Notes: generated by a model not told the origin, from the sequence alone. A stretch of 64,000 nucleotides of DNA from Streptomyces monashensis (GCF_001866665.1 NZ_MLYO01000012.1:1-64000), one strand, 5' to 3'; positions 10,799-20,691 are shown, numbered from the stretch's first letter. Made by a program: numbers and translations.

Positions 10799-11092
10799 AT
10801 GACGGAGACGGAAGCGGAGATCAAGGCGCGCAAGGAACGGGAGCGGGACGAGCTGTACGGCCTCGACATCTCCGGTGTCGAGTGGCACTGCGCCCCGGGC
10901 ACCGAGGAGCACGAGGAGCGCGTCGAGATCGCCTACCTGCCCGAGGGAGCCGTGGCCATGCGCTCCTCCCTCGACCCCGACACCGTGCTGCGCTACACCG
11001 AGGCGGAGTGGCGCGCGTTCGTGCTGGGGGCACGGGACGGGGAGTTCGATCTGGAGCCGACGGAGGGGGATAGGGGGTTGGGGGGTCAGTGA
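10799..11092 (+). CDS. DUF397-family small protein
   Basis: The 97-residue protein follows a GGAAGGGG ribosome-binding site. After a charged helix (ETEAEIKARKERERDELYGL) it shows the DUF397-type core: DISGVEW, then RVEIAYLPEGAVAMRSS, then a C-terminal TEAEWRAFVLGARDGEFD. DUF397 proteins are very common in Streptomyces and are often paired with XRE regulators, but none is next to this one. It converges on eccD with a strong terminator between. Biochemical function is unknown. Confidence 0.8.
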   Translation: MTETEAEIKARKERERDELYGLDISGVEWHCAPGTEEHEERVEIAYLPEGAVAMRSSLDPDTVLRYTEAEWRAFVLGARDGEFDLEPTEGDRGLGGQ

Positions 11093-11105
11093 GCCGGCCG
11101 TGAAC

Positions 11106-11155
11106 GGCACACGAAAGAGGGCGGCACACGTGTGTGCCGCCCTCTTTCGTGTGCC
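11106..11155. terminator. Bidirectional terminator between DUF397 gene and eccD
   Basis: A 50-nt palindrome with 24 paired bases per arm (GGCACACGAAAGAGGGCGGC ... mirrored) lies in the 96-bp gap between convergent genes. It is one of the strongest hairpins in the window. Confidence 0.85.
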
Positions 11156-11188
11156 GGTACCTGACCGGACCTGTCGTGGTACCGGTCT

Positions 11189-12694
11189 CTAGCTGGTCAT
11201 CGCACGCGCCCGGGCGTACACGTCGAACACGGCCAGGGCCAGCGGGATCAGCGTGAGCAGGACGAAGCTCTCGGCGATCTCCAGGAAGCGTCCCCAGAAG
11301 GGGGTGACACCGCGCCGCGGGGTGATCAGGCCGATCGCGGTGACCAGGGCGGTGGCCGCGCCGACCGCCGCGGCGAGCCAGATGCTGCGGATGTCCAGGG
11401 AAGCGGTGTCGCCCTGGAGGGCGTCGATCAGATAGCCCTTGGGCGGGTTCAGGGCGAGCCCGAGCCCGAGGAAGACGATCGCGGCCAGGCCCGCGGCGAG
11501 CGCGGCGCCGACCTGCGCCGTGTAGCGGAACAGGTGCGCCCGCATCAGCATCGCCAAACCGGTCGCGAGGGCGAGGAGCTGGGCCCACATGTTGCTGGAG
11601 AAGCCGAGAACGATCGACGCGCCCACGGCGACGAGGGCACAGCCCCCGACGAGACCGACGAGCAGTTCGTGACCGCGTCGGGCCTGGGCGGCGACGCGCT
11701 CGATGTCCACCGGCTCCTGCGGCGCGGGCTCACCGCTGTCGTAGCCGCCACGGGACGGGTTGGGCGGTTCGAAGCCGATGGGCAGCCTTGCGAAGCGCAT
11801 CGACAGGCCCGGCAGGAAGGCCAGCGCCACGACGGACAGCGGAGCGCAGACGGCGGCCGTCTCGATGGGCTTCAGGTCGGTGAGGGTCGCGATGAAGGTG
11901 GTGATCAGGCCGATGGTCGAAGCGAAGAGGAACGCCACGAAGGGGCCGTCGCCGCCCGGCGACACCAGAGTGAGTGCGAGAGCCGCGACGAGGACCGCCG
12001 TGCAGGCGAGCAGGAACTGGAGCCGGCCGATGCCCTCGCCCGAGGAGAGCGGCAGCAGCCCCGAACCGGCCACGGCGACGTTCGGCAGGGCGCCGAGTCC
12101 CAGCGCGACCGCGGAACCCCGGTCGTCGTACACGCGCGCGCGTACACAGGCGATGGTGACCAGCAGGATGCCGGTGACGCCCGCGATGATGCCCTGGAGG
12201 CTGTGCATGTCGTGCCGGATCTGGGAGCTCCACGCGACGAACGCGAGCAGCGCGGGCAGGATGCCGCCCGCGACAAGGCCGGCGGCCCGGGTGAGGTCGC
12301 CGCTCCACAGGGTGCGGTCGCGGGTGACCGCTGAGGCGACCGCCTCCGAGACGTCGTCGAGGACGGCAGGCGGCAGCGACTCGGAGAACGGACGCAGAGT
12401 GAGCAGCTCGCCGTCGAGGATGCGCTGGGCAGTGAACGACCGGGCGCCGTCGAGGACGGTGCCGTCGCGCCGCACGAGGTGGTAGCCGACCGGGGCGCCC
12501 TCCACGGGGCTCTGCTGGGACAGGCGAAGGATCTCCGGATACAGATCGGCGACCGGGACGTCGTCGGGCAGCGCCACGTCGATACGGCTGTCGGGCGCCA
12601 CGATGGTGACCCGGCAGAAACCGAATCCCATGCCTGCCCCGGAAGGGGCTCCGCCCGAGCCACCGGTCGCGCCGGCAGGCGCGGAGGCCGTCAT
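11189..12694 (-). CDS. eccD: Type VII secretion integral membrane protein EccD
   Basis: EccD is the polytopic membrane component of the ESX channel. The N-terminus holds a ubiquitin-like (YukD-type) domain (about residues 20-110: CRVTIVAPDSRIDVALPDDV ... LLTLRPF). A linker and about eleven hydrophobic helices follow to the C-terminus. The chosen ATG (12694) gives 501 residues. A GTG two codons upstream (12700) is also possible and is better spaced from GAGGGGGA. It is divergent from eccC, and the two share a 336-bp promoter region. It is the left border of the ESX locus. Confidence 0.93.
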   Translation of the reverse strand: MTASAPAGATGGSGGAPSGAGMGFGFCRVTIVAPDSRIDVALPDDVPVADLYPEILRLSQQSPVEGAPVGYHLVRRDGTVLDGARSFTAQRILDGELLTLRPFSESLPPAVLDDVSEAVASAVTRDRTLWSGDLTRAAGLVAGGILPALLAFVAWSSQIRHDMHSLQGIIAGVTGILLVTIACVRARVYDDRGSAVALGLGALPNVAVAGSGLLPLSSGEGIGRLQFLLACTAVLVAALALTLVSPGGDGPFVAFLFASTIGLITTFIATLTDLKPIETAAVCAPLSVVALAFLPGLSMRFARLPIGFEPPNPSRGGYDSGEPAPQEPVDIERVAAQARRGHELLVGLVGGCALVAVGASIVLGFSSNMWAQLLALATGLAMLMRAHLFRYTAQVGAALAAGLAAIVFLGLGLALNPPKGYLIDALQGDTASLDIRSIWLAAAVGAATALVTAIGLITPRRGVTPFWGRFLEIAESFVLLTLIPLALAVFDVYARARAMTS

Positions 12695-13030
12695 GCTCAC
12701 CTGCTGTTCCCCCTCGTCGGTGGTGGGGCGGCCTGCGGTGCCGCCGCGCACGCTTCCGTCCGTAAAGATCCTGTGTAGGTTGCGCGCCGCCACCCGCTCC
12801 ACCGGTCGACCGAGTGATCGCAGCCGGGGTTTGCGGGGAGGCGCTTCCTTTGAACCGTTGCGGAATGCCCGGGTTTTCCCGGAACGATTCGCAACTGCTC
12901 ACGCGTCTCACCGGCACCCTACCGCCCACCTTGTCCGTGGTTGTCAGTAGGATCGCGCTTCGCGATCGACGTTCGCCTGACACGGGGCGGCGGACGAAAC
13001 ATCTCGGTCCGGCAAGGGAATTGGTGCGTA
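12695..13030. promoter_or_regulatory. Divergent eccD/eccC promoter region
   Basis: This 336-bp region between divergent genes must contain both promoters. Near eccC, the sequence TAGGAT (12948-12953) resembles a -10 box and overlaps a 17-bp palindrome GATCGCG-CTT-CGCGATC (12951-12967) that could be an operator. No good -35 was found at proper spacing, so the promoter call is tentative. Confidence 0.35.
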
Positions 13031-16000
13031 GTGAGCCACATCGTCGTCAAGCGCCCACCGCGGGCACTGCCGAAGGAAGTGCCCACGGACGAGGTCGTAC
13101 TGCAAGCACCGCCGGAACTGCCGCGTGGTCAGCAGGAAGGCGCTTGGATGCAGCTCCTGCCCATGCTGGGCATGGGCGGATCCGTGGTGTTCTTCTTCAA
13201 CCCGCAGGCCCAGCCCTTCATGAAGATCATGGGCCTGGTGATGGTGGCGTCGACGATCGCCATGGGCATCTCGATGCTCGTCCGCTACCGCCGCGGCAAC
13301 CAGGGCCAGATGGCCGACATGCGCCGTGACTACCTCCGTTACCTGTCGCAGACCCGGCGCGGCGCCATGGACACCGCAAAGGCCCAGCGTGACGCCCAGT
13401 TCTATCTGAACCCTTCGCCGGAGCAACTGTGGGCGCTGGTCGCCGAGGGCAGCCGGGTGTGGGAGCGGCGTTCCGGCGACGAGGACTTCGGGCAGGTGCG
13501 TGTGGGCCTCGGTCCGCAGGCCCTGGCCACGCCCCTGGTCCCGCCGCAGACCGCCCCGGTCGACGAGCTGGAGCCGCTGACCGCGGGCGCCATGCAGCGC
13601 TTCCTCGCCACGCACGGCACCATCGACGCCCTGCCGATGGCGGTCTCGCTGCGGGCCTTCTACCACGTGACGATCAGCGGCGAGCCGGGCACCGTGCGCG
13701 GTACCGCCCGGGCCGTCGCCGGTTCCCTCGCCTCCCTGCACTCCCCCGAAGACCTGGTCATCGCCGTTGTCACCGGACGCGAGTCGGTACCCGAGTGGGA
13801 GTGGGCCAAGTGGCTCCCGCACGTGCAGGCCCCGGGCGTCGCCGACGGCGCCGGCAGCTTCCGGCTGATCACCACGGACCCGGTGCAGCTGGAGGACCGG
13901 CTCGCCTCCCGGCTCGAGGGCCGCCCGCGCTTCCACCCCGCGGGGGCGCCCGTTCCCGAGCAGCCGCATCTGGTGGTCGTGCTCGACGGCATCTCCCTGC
14001 CGCCCACGTCGCTGCTGGCCAACCCCGAGGGCCTCCAGGGCGTGACCGTGCTGGAGGTCGTGCCCGGCGACCTGAGCATGGGCCGTGGCGACCTGTCCGT
14101 CGTCGTGCAGCCGAAGGAACTGCGCCTGGAGTCGGCACACGGCATGGTGTACGAGGGAACGCCCGACGTCCTGTCGTACGAGGCCGCGGAAGCACTCGCC
14201 CGCCAGCTCGCGCCGCTGCGCATGGCGTCGGGCGGGGACGACGACGAACCGCTGCTCGCCAACCTCGAGTTCACGGATCTGCTCAACCTGGGCGACGCGG
14301 CCTCGGTCGACCCGAAGCGGACGTGGCGGCCGCGCTCGCAGTCGGAACGACTGCGCGTGCCGATCGGTCTCGGCGAGGACGGCCGGCCCGTGATGCTCGA
14401 CCTCAAGGAGGCGGCCCAGGAGGGCATGGGCCCGCACGGCCTGTGCGTCGGCGCGACCGGTTCGGGCAAGTCGGAGCTGCTGCGCACGCTGGTGCTCGGC
14501 CTCGCCGTGACCCACTCCTCGGAGACCCTGAACTTCGTCCTCGCCGACTTCAAGGGCGGTGCCACCTTCGCGGGCATGGCCCAACTGCCCCACGTGGCCG
14601 CCGTGATCACCAACCTCGCGGACGACCTGACTCTGGTCGACCGCATGGGCGACTCGATCCGCGGTGAGCTCAACCGCCGCCAGGAGATGCTCCGCGACGC
14701 GGGCAATTACGCCAACATCCACGACTACGAGAAGGCCCGCGCGGCGGGCGCACCCCTGCAGCCCATCCCCTCCCTCGTCCTGGTCATCGACGAGTTCAGC
14801 GAACTGCTGACCGCGAAGCCGGACTTCATCGAGATGTTCGTGCAGATCGGCCGTATCGGCCGTTCACTGGGCGTGCACCTGCTGCTGGCCTCGCAGCGTC
14901 TGGAGGAGGGCCGGCTGCGCGGCCTGGAGACGTATCTGTCGTACCGCATCGGTCTGCGTACGTTCTCCGCGGCCGAATCCCGCGCCGCGCTCGGCGTCCC
15001 GGACGCCTACGAACTCCCCAACGTCCCCGGTTCCGGCTTCCTGAAGTTCGGCACGGACGAAATGGTCCGTTTCAAGGCGGCGTACGTCTCCGGGGTGTAC
15101 CGCACCGGTTCGCACGCGGCCGCCGCGCTCGGCGGCCCGCTGCCCGTCGACCGCCGGCCGGTCCTGTTCACGGCGGCCGAGGTGCCGGTGCGGTACGCGC
15201 CGGTCCCGCAGCAGCGCCAGGCGGTGGCCGAGGAACAGCAGGACGACGCCCTCGCCGACACCGTGCTCGACGTCATCGTGCGGCGCCTGGAGGCACAGGG
15301 CCCGGCGGCTCACCAGGTGTGGCTGCCCCCGCTGGACAGCCCGCCGTCGCTCGACGCACTGCTGCCGGGGCTCGCGCCGGTGCCCGGCCGAGGCATGACA
15401 CAGCCCGGCTACGAGGGAGCGGGCCGGCTCGTCATCCCGGCCGGTCTCATCGACAAGCCCTACGAGCAGCGCCGCGACCCGCTGTGGATCGACTTCGGCG
15501 GCGCGGCCGGCCACATGCAGATCATCGGCGGCCCGCAGTCCGGCAAGTCGACGCTGCTGCGTTCGATCATCGCCTCGTTCGCGCTCACGCACACCCCGTG
15601 GGAAGTGCAGTTCTACGGCCTGGACTTCGGTGGCGGCGGTATGTCCGCAGTGGCCGGCTTGCCGCACGTCGGCGGGGTCGCCTCACGTCTGGACCCCGAG
15701 AAGGTCCGGCGCACCGCGGCCGAGGTGTACGGCGTGATGACCCGCCGCGAGGAGTACTTCCGCGCTTCGGGCATCTCCTCCATCGCCGAGTTCCGCTCGC
15801 GTCGCGCGCGCGGCGACATCTCGGTGACCGACCAGCCCTGGGGTGACGTCTTCCTGGTCATCGACGGCTGGGGCAACTTCAAGACGGACTACGAGGCCCT
15901 GGAGCCGATGGTCCTGGACATCGCCGCGCGTGGTCTGGGCTACGGCATCCACCTCGTCCTCACCGCGTCGCGCTCGATGGAGGTCCGGGCGAACCTCAAG

Positions 16001-16996
16001 GACCACCTGATGAACCGACTCGAACTGCGGCTGGGCGATCCCATGGACTCGGAGGTCGACCGCAAGGTCGCCGCCAACGTACCCACCGGGGTGCCGGGCC
16101 GCGGTCAGACCCCGCAGAAGCAGCACTTCATGGCGGCGGTTCCGCGTATCGACGGCCTGTCCTCCGACACCGACCTCGCCGAGGCGACGACCGCCCTCGC
16201 GGCCGAGGTCACCCGCCACTGGCAGGAGCCCGGCGCGCCGCAGGTGCGTCTGCTGCCTCGCGAGTTCGCCGCGGCCCAGCTTCCGCCGGGCGACCGCTTC
16301 CCGGACCGGGGCATCGCCTTCGCCCTCGACGAGGACAACCTCGAGCCGGTGTTCGTGGACTTCGAGCAGGACCCGTTCTTCCTGGTGTTCGGCGAGAGCG
16401 AGTCCGGCAAGTCGAACCTGCTGAAGCTGCTGATCAAGCAGCTCACCGAGCGGTACGACGGTCACGCCTGCAAGCTCTTCGTCGTCGACAACCGCCGCTC
16501 GCTGCTCGGGGTGACCCCGGACTCGCACCTGGCCGAGTACATCCCGATGTCGAACCAGATGCAGCACCACATGGACGCGCTGGCCGACCTGATGCAGCGC
16601 CGCACGCCCACGGCCGACGTGACCCCGGACCAGCTGCGCAACCGCAGCTGGTGGCGGGGCCCGACGGTGTACGTCGTCATCGACGACTACGACCTGGTGT
16701 CCACGTCGAGCGGAAACCCGCTGGCAGGCCTGACGGAGATGCTCCCGTTCGCCCGCGACGTCGGCGTCCGCTTCATCATCGCCCGCTCCACGGCGGGCTC
16801 CGGCCGCGCCGGTTACGAGTCCTTCATGCAGCGCATCAAGGAACTCGGCGCCCAGGGCGTCGTCCTTTCGGGCGACCCGGCCGAGGGCGACCTGCTGGGT
16901 GGCGTCCGCCCGCGGCCGATGCCGGCGGGCCGGGGCACCTTCGTGTCACGGAAGAGGGGTAAGCCGATGGTGCAGGTCGGACTCATGGAGTCCTGA
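13031..16996 (+). CDS. eccC: Type VII secretion FtsK/SpoIIIE ATPase EccC
   Basis: EccC is the hexameric motor and substrate receptor of the ESX system. This is the fused EccCa/EccCb form, 1321 residues. The N-terminus has two TM helices (about 39-80). Three P-loop ATPase domains follow with Walker A motifs GATGSGKS (474-481), GPQSGKST (834-841) and GESESGKS (1121-1128). All three keep the Walker lysine. I chose the GTG at 13031, (M)SHIVVKRPPR, as this is the usual EccC N-terminus; the frame is open 90 nt further upstream. A hairpin terminator follows. Confidence 0.95.
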   Translation: MSHIVVKRPPRALPKEVPTDEVVLQAPPELPRGQQEGAWMQLLPMLGMGGSVVFFFNPQAQPFMKIMGLVMVASTIAMGISMLVRYRRGNQGQMADMRRDYLRYLSQTRRGAMDTAKAQRDAQFYLNPSPEQLWALVAEGSRVWERRSGDEDFGQVRVGLGPQALATPLVPPQTAPVDELEPLTAGAMQRFLATHGTIDALPMAVSLRAFYHVTISGEPGTVRGTARAVAGSLASLHSPEDLVIAVVTGRESVPEWEWAKWLPHVQAPGVADGAGSFRLITTDPVQLEDRLASRLEGRPRFHPAGAPVPEQPHLVVVLDGISLPPTSLLANPEGLQGVTVLEVVPGDLSMGRGDLSVVVQPKELRLESAHGMVYEGTPDVLSYEAAEALARQLAPLRMASGGDDDEPLLANLEFTDLLNLGDAASVDPKRTWRPRSQSERLRVPIGLGEDGRPVMLDLKEAAQEGMGPHGLCVGATGSGKSELLRTLVLGLAVTHSSETLNFVLADFKGGATFAGMAQLPHVAAVITNLADDLTLVDRMGDSIRGELNRRQEMLRDAGNYANIHDYEKARAAGAPLQPIPSLVLVIDEFSELLTAKPDFIEMFVQIGRIGRSLGVHLLLASQRLEEGRLRGLETYLSYRIGLRTFSAAESRAALGVPDAYELPNVPGSGFLKFGTDEMVRFKAAYVSGVYRTGSHAAAALGGPLPVDRRPVLFTAAEVPVRYAPVPQQRQAVAEEQQDDALADTVLDVIVRRLEAQGPAAHQVWLPPLDSPPSLDALLPGLAPVPGRGMTQPGYEGAGRLVIPAGLIDKPYEQRRDPLWIDFGGAAGHMQIIGGPQSGKSTLLRSIIASFALTHTPWEVQFYGLDFGGGGMSAVAGLPHVGGVASRLDPEKVRRTAAEVYGVMTRREEYFRASGISSIAEFRSRRARGDISVTDQPWGDVFLVIDGWGNFKTDYEALEPMVLDIAARGLGYGIHLVLTASRSMEVRANLKDHLMNRLELRLGDPMDSEVDRKVAANVPTGVPGRGQTPQKQHFMAAVPRIDGLSSDTDLAEATTALAAEVTRHWQEPGAPQVRLLPREFAAAQLPPGDRFPDRGIAFALDEDNLEPVFVDFEQDPFFLVFGESESGKSNLLKLLIKQLTERYDGHACKLFVVDNRRSLLGVTPDSHLAEYIPMSNQMQHHMDALADLMQRRTPTADVTPDQLRNRSWWRGPTVYVVIDDYDLVSTSSGNPLAGLTEMLPFARDVGVRFIIARSTAGSGRAGYESFMQRIKELGAQGVVLSGDPAEGDLLGGVRPRPMPAGRGTFVSRKRGKPMVQVGLMES

Positions 16997-17043
16997 CTCT
17001 CCGAAGCCGTTCCCCGTTCCCGTAACAGCTCCTCCCCCACCTG

Positions 17044-17074
17044 GATGCCGCGGACCATACCGGTCCGCGGCATC
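17044..17074 (+). terminator. Terminator hairpin downstream of eccC
   Basis: A 13-bp perfect inverted repeat (GATGCCGCGGACC / GGTCCGCGGCATC) with a 5-nt loop is followed by TTGCCGTTGTGT. It lies 48 bp after the eccC stop and separates the core gene from the accessory segment. Confidence 0.75.
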
Positions 17075-17164
17075 TTGCCGTTGTGTGCAGGGGTGAGGTG
17101 GAGGCCTTGTGGGCAATCGGGATTGCGCCTGTGTCCGTCCCGGCGGCCTGCTATTTTACCGATA

Positions 17165-17193
17165 CTAGACGATCTAAAAAGAAGTGCTAGACG
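17165..17193. repeat. Direct heptamer repeat upstream of accessory ESX operon
   Basis: CTAGACG occurs at 17165-17171 and 17187-17193, 22 bp apart (two helical turns), in an unusually AT-rich patch 50-80 bp before the next start codon. This could be an operator or part of a promoter. No regulator can be named. Confidence 0.35.
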
Positions 17194-17245
17194 GTTCATA
17201 TGGAATTCGATGACCGAGCGGGCATCGCGCGGGGGATGATCATCC

Positions 17246-17707
17246 ATGGCATGGGACGAGTGGGAGCAGCTCAAGGCGGACGCGCAGTCGCGTCGGCAGG
17301 CCGGGGCGACGCACATGCAGCTCAACCAACTAGCCGCTCCCGATGGAGGCGGCGGCAGCAGCCCGCGCGGTGACCTCACCGTCCGCCAGAAGGACCTCGC
17401 CGGGATCGGCTCAGCAGCACACGACCTCTTCAACGAATTCAGCGGGTGCAGTGACTACGCTCGCCTCTCCTCCATGAAGGCAGCCGGAGGACTCAGGAGC
17501 GAGGGCTTCGCCATCGGGGCCGCACTCGATCACGTCGCCGAGCGCTGGATCGACCAAGTTCAGACCCTGCTGGACGCCTGCGCCCACATCTCCAACCACC
17601 TGCGCTACACAGCGAATCAGCACGCCGCCGACGAGTCCTACATCGCCGGCACGCTGAGCAGCATCTCCCAGCTGGACCAGGGCTTCGACGAGCGAAAGGG
17701 CAGCTGA
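17246..17707 (+). CDS. Small helical ESX-associated protein (partner of next gene)
   Basis: The 153-residue protein has no signal peptide or TM segment. Residues 47-150 are alpha-helical in character (AAHDLFNEFSG, RWIDQVQTLLDACAHI, ANQHAADESYIAGTLSSI), resembling WXG100-superfamily helices without a clear WXG turn. GGGGGAT precedes the ATG. The next gene, a 760-residue WXG-motif protein, begins 4 nt after its stop. I infer a cognate chaperone or heterodimer partner; no catalytic function is seen. Confidence 0.7.
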   Translation: MAWDEWEQLKADAQSRRQAGATHMQLNQLAAPDGGGGSSPRGDLTVRQKDLAGIGSAAHDLFNEFSGCSDYARLSSMKAAGGLRSEGFAIGAALDHVAERWIDQVQTLLDACAHISNHLRYTANQHAADESYIAGTLSSISQLDQGFDERKGS

Positions 17708-17711
17708 CGCA

Positions 17712-19994
17712 ATGGATCTCGATGCGCTCCGTCACGGCAACTTCTCGCAGCTCGGAGAGGCCATCACCGACTGGGAGAAGATGACCAAGGATCTTGCGAA
17801 CCTGAAAGAGGACGCCAGGAATCACCTCAAGTCCCGTGCGGACAAGGCCGACTGGGCCGGCGTCAACGCCCAGGTGAGTCGCGAGTTCATCGACAAGACC
17901 GCGGAGGAGTTCGCAGACGCCCACACGCAGGCGGATTCCATCACGAAGATCCTCAAGGACACACGCGGCGAGCTCATCGACTACCGGCGTGAGCTGAACG
18001 AAACCCTCGAACGCCCCCCGTACAAGTACTGCACGGTCATCGACACCGGCCACGGCACCTTCAGCGTCACCGGGAATCCCCGCCCCGACTGGGCCTCCGA
18101 CCCGAGCGGCAAGACAAGCGCGGTCAGTCAGAAGGACGTCAACGATCTCCGCAACGAGATCCAGCGCATCCTCAACAAGGCGACTGAAAGTGACAATACT
18201 GCGGCAAAGGCGCTCAAACTTCTCGTTGACCAGGCCAAGTATGGCTTCTCCAGCGCTCACTACGAGAACCGGGACGAAGCCGCCAAGGCAGTCGCGGACG
18301 CCGACCGGATGGCCAAAATCCTCGCGAAGAACCCCCATGATGTGACGAACACAGAGCTCGCGTCACTCAACTCCACCTTGGCCAAGTACAAGAACGACCC
18401 CCTCTTCGCCGAGGAGTTCGCCACGCAGGTCGGCCCGAAGAAGGCACTCACCTTCTGGGCCGGCATCGCCGACCCCTACCAGGGCACGTACGACCCTGAC
18501 CGAGCCAAGCAGGCCAAGCAACTCCAGAAGAACCTCGGAACCACCATCGGTCTTGCCACCCTCTCCGACAGCGACAGGATGCAGAGCTGGGAGAAGCAGA
18601 TGATCAAGCTGGGTCCCGACCAGCTCGGCATCGACGACGCCAGCAATCCGACCGGTTACGCCGCGATGAGCAACCTCATGCGCTTCGGCGACTACGACGA
18701 CCAGTTCCTCAACGACTACGGGGACAAGCTCCTGGCGTACGACAAGAAGGTCAACGGAGAGGGCATCAACCTCTGGGTGAACAACGCCAACCAGGGCGAC
18801 CTCAATTACTGGGGCTACAAGAACGACCGTGGCCGCGATCCCGTGACCGGGTTCCTCGAGGCGCTCGGCCATAACCCCGATGCGTCGACGCAGTTCTTCG
18901 CGCAACCCGAGGGTGCCGGCGACACCGTCAACGAGGACTCCGAGGTGAACGACCACCTCAAATACCTGACCAAGGAACGCGTCTGGGTGTCTGACACCAC
19001 CCTTGACGGCAAGCATGACTACGTCGCCGGACGTGATTCACTCGGGCACGCCCTCGAAGCAGCCACCACTGGATACTCAGCCGACGCCAGCGCGAAAGAC
19101 GTCATGGCGGGCGACAGGCGCACAGCAGCCACAGCAGGGGTGATGGAGCAGGTCGCCTATCTCTACGGTGGGCAAGACGGGCCGAAGATGCTGCATGACC
19201 AGCCCGAACTCGCCGACAGTCTGGGCAAGATGGGCGGCGCGTACATTGATGACATCGATTACGAGCTTTCCGGCATCGGCGACCACAGCAAGGACGCAGG
19301 CGACTTCCCCGCCAGGTATGCGGGGCGGGCACATTTCGGCAACCAAGGTGCAATCGATTTCCTAAGTGTTCTCGGACAGGACGAGAACTCGCACAAGGTC
19401 GTGACAACCGCTCAGCATCTCTACACCTTGAGCATGTTGGATGCGCACCCGCCGACCAGCGATGCACATATGGACCACGCGCGGGACATCATGGCCGTGG
19501 GCGCTGAATCCCGCGGCATCTTGGACAACTCTCGTGTGCAGCAGGCAGAAACAACGTACGGCCAGAATTCAGAAGACGCCAACAAAGCACTGGGCCGGTC
19601 GGGCGACTGGAAGAAGCTGATGGTCGGTGCGGTCGTCGCGGGTGGTGTCGCAGCCGTCCCTCTCCCCGGTTCAACAGCCGCCGCTCTCTTCATCGCCCCT
19701 CTCGCGGCGGACACGGCTTCCGACGCTGTCAACACGCTGCTCGGACAGGAAATCGACAAAGCCACGGACGATGCTGAATCTGATCCGCTCGTCCCGTCCC
19801 AGATGACCAGTCGCCAATTCTATGGCCAAGGAGTGGACGACCTCGGTTCGACTTATGACTCTTACTTCAAAGACCACCCGCAGGCAAGAGACAAAGCCGA
19901 CGATCAGCAATGGGTCCAGGAAGTAAAGAGTAGTTACTTGGGCACCGGCTCACATGAAAACGACTACCGAGGCCGACCACCGTACAAGGATTGA
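17712..19994 (+). CDS. Large WXG-motif protein, candidate ESX substrate
   Basis: The 760-residue protein begins with a helical WXG100-like segment (WAG at residues 48-50 in the inter-helix turn) without a signal peptide. The long middle region matches what I recall of large Streptomyces ESX-linked proteins (NLMRFGDYDDQFLNDYGDKL, FLEALGHNPDASTQFF). A hydrophobic stretch at about residues 637-665 (MVGAVVAGGVAAVPLPGSTA) and a charged tail follow. It is tightly coupled to the 153-residue partner. Codons are less GC-strict than in eccC (AAA, AAT and TCT occur). I infer a T7SS-exported or membrane-inserting protein of unknown activity. Confidence 0.7.
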   Translation: MDLDALRHGNFSQLGEAITDWEKMTKDLANLKEDARNHLKSRADKADWAGVNAQVSREFIDKTAEEFADAHTQADSITKILKDTRGELIDYRRELNETLERPPYKYCTVIDTGHGTFSVTGNPRPDWASDPSGKTSAVSQKDVNDLRNEIQRILNKATESDNTAAKALKLLVDQAKYGFSSAHYENRDEAAKAVADADRMAKILAKNPHDVTNTELASLNSTLAKYKNDPLFAEEFATQVGPKKALTFWAGIADPYQGTYDPDRAKQAKQLQKNLGTTIGLATLSDSDRMQSWEKQMIKLGPDQLGIDDASNPTGYAAMSNLMRFGDYDDQFLNDYGDKLLAYDKKVNGEGINLWVNNANQGDLNYWGYKNDRGRDPVTGFLEALGHNPDASTQFFAQPEGAGDTVNEDSEVNDHLKYLTKERVWVSDTTLDGKHDYVAGRDSLGHALEAATTGYSADASAKDVMAGDRRTAATAGVMEQVAYLYGGQDGPKMLHDQPELADSLGKMGGAYIDDIDYELSGIGDHSKDAGDFPARYAGRAHFGNQGAIDFLSVLGQDENSHKVVTTAQHLYTLSMLDAHPPTSDAHMDHARDIMAVGAESRGILDNSRVQQAETTYGQNSEDANKALGRSGDWKKLMVGAVVAGGVAAVPLPGSTAAALFIAPLAADTASDAVNTLLGQEIDKATDDAESDPLVPSQMTSRQFYGQGVDDLGSTYDSYFKDHPQARDKADDQQWVQEVKSSYLGTGSHENDYRGRPPYKD

Positions 19995-20016
19995 TCTGGG
20001 ATGGAAGGTGCCACCT

Positions 20017-20691
20017 GTGTCAGCATACGGTAGGCGCAATATGGCTTTTTTTATCGCCGCGGCGACGCTGCTCATCGCCGGTTGCGGAGACGACTCCAAG
20101 AGGGGCAACAAGGAAGAGTCGAGTAAGGGCGTCGCTGCGAGCACGATCTGCGACGGAACACTCGACACCGAAGCCGCAGGAGCATTGCAACGGCTGGCCG
20201 GTACGAACCGGTTCGAAGAAGGCACAGGAACCAACGAGGCAGGTGAGCCACGAAAGTTTTCATTGAGGAACACTGTCGAGCACCTGCACGACGAGTACCG
20301 CAAGCGAGGTGCGTGCTGGGTGTACACGGCGGGAGATGACAGCGGGGAACCGCTTCTCGAGATCAGGTTCTCGGCATCAAGCAGCCACCCCTCTGCCAGT
20401 CAGAAGGAATCCAGCGGCCAGACCAGGTATCCACTGGGCGTGTATGCAAACACAGGACCCACTGGGGCCGATCTATTCTTTCAATGCACTACCAAAGCAC
20501 CATCCAAAGACGCTTACATTGGTGACGCCAAATACGTGAAGGCAGAACTTCTTTCAACGGCCACCAAGATACAGGGCGACAGCTCCGACAAGGACCGGAT
20601 GCTGATCCTGAATTCCATTTCCCGAAAATTGGCCCAGGAGGCAGGGTGCGCTTCAGAGGCTGACCTTCCGACCACGGTACCCTCTCAGTGA
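20017..20691 (+). CDS. Secreted lipoprotein A, function unknown
   Basis: This is a lipoprotein precursor of 224 residues. A basic start (GRRN) is followed by a hydrophobic segment and the lipobox LIAGC (Cys about residue 23). The mature part has four further cysteines (ICDGTL, GACWVY, FQCTT, AGCAS) and is Lys/Ser-rich. I chose GTG 20017, preceded by GGAAGG; an upstream ATG at 19954 would put 21 extra residues before the signal and overlap the previous gene by 41 nt. The next gene, a similar lipoprotein, overlaps as GTGA. The role is unknown; it is probably anchored outside the membrane. Confidence 0.75.
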   Translation: MSAYGRRNMAFFIAAATLLIAGCGDDSKRGNKEESSKGVAASTICDGTLDTEAAGALQRLAGTNRFEEGTGTNEAGEPRKFSLRNTVEHLHDEYRKRGACWVYTAGDDSGEPLLEIRFSASSSHPSASQKESSGQTRYPLGVYANTGPTGADLFFQCTTKAPSKDAYIGDAKYVKAELLSTATKIQGDSSDKDRMLILNSISRKLAQEAGCASEADLPTTVPSQ

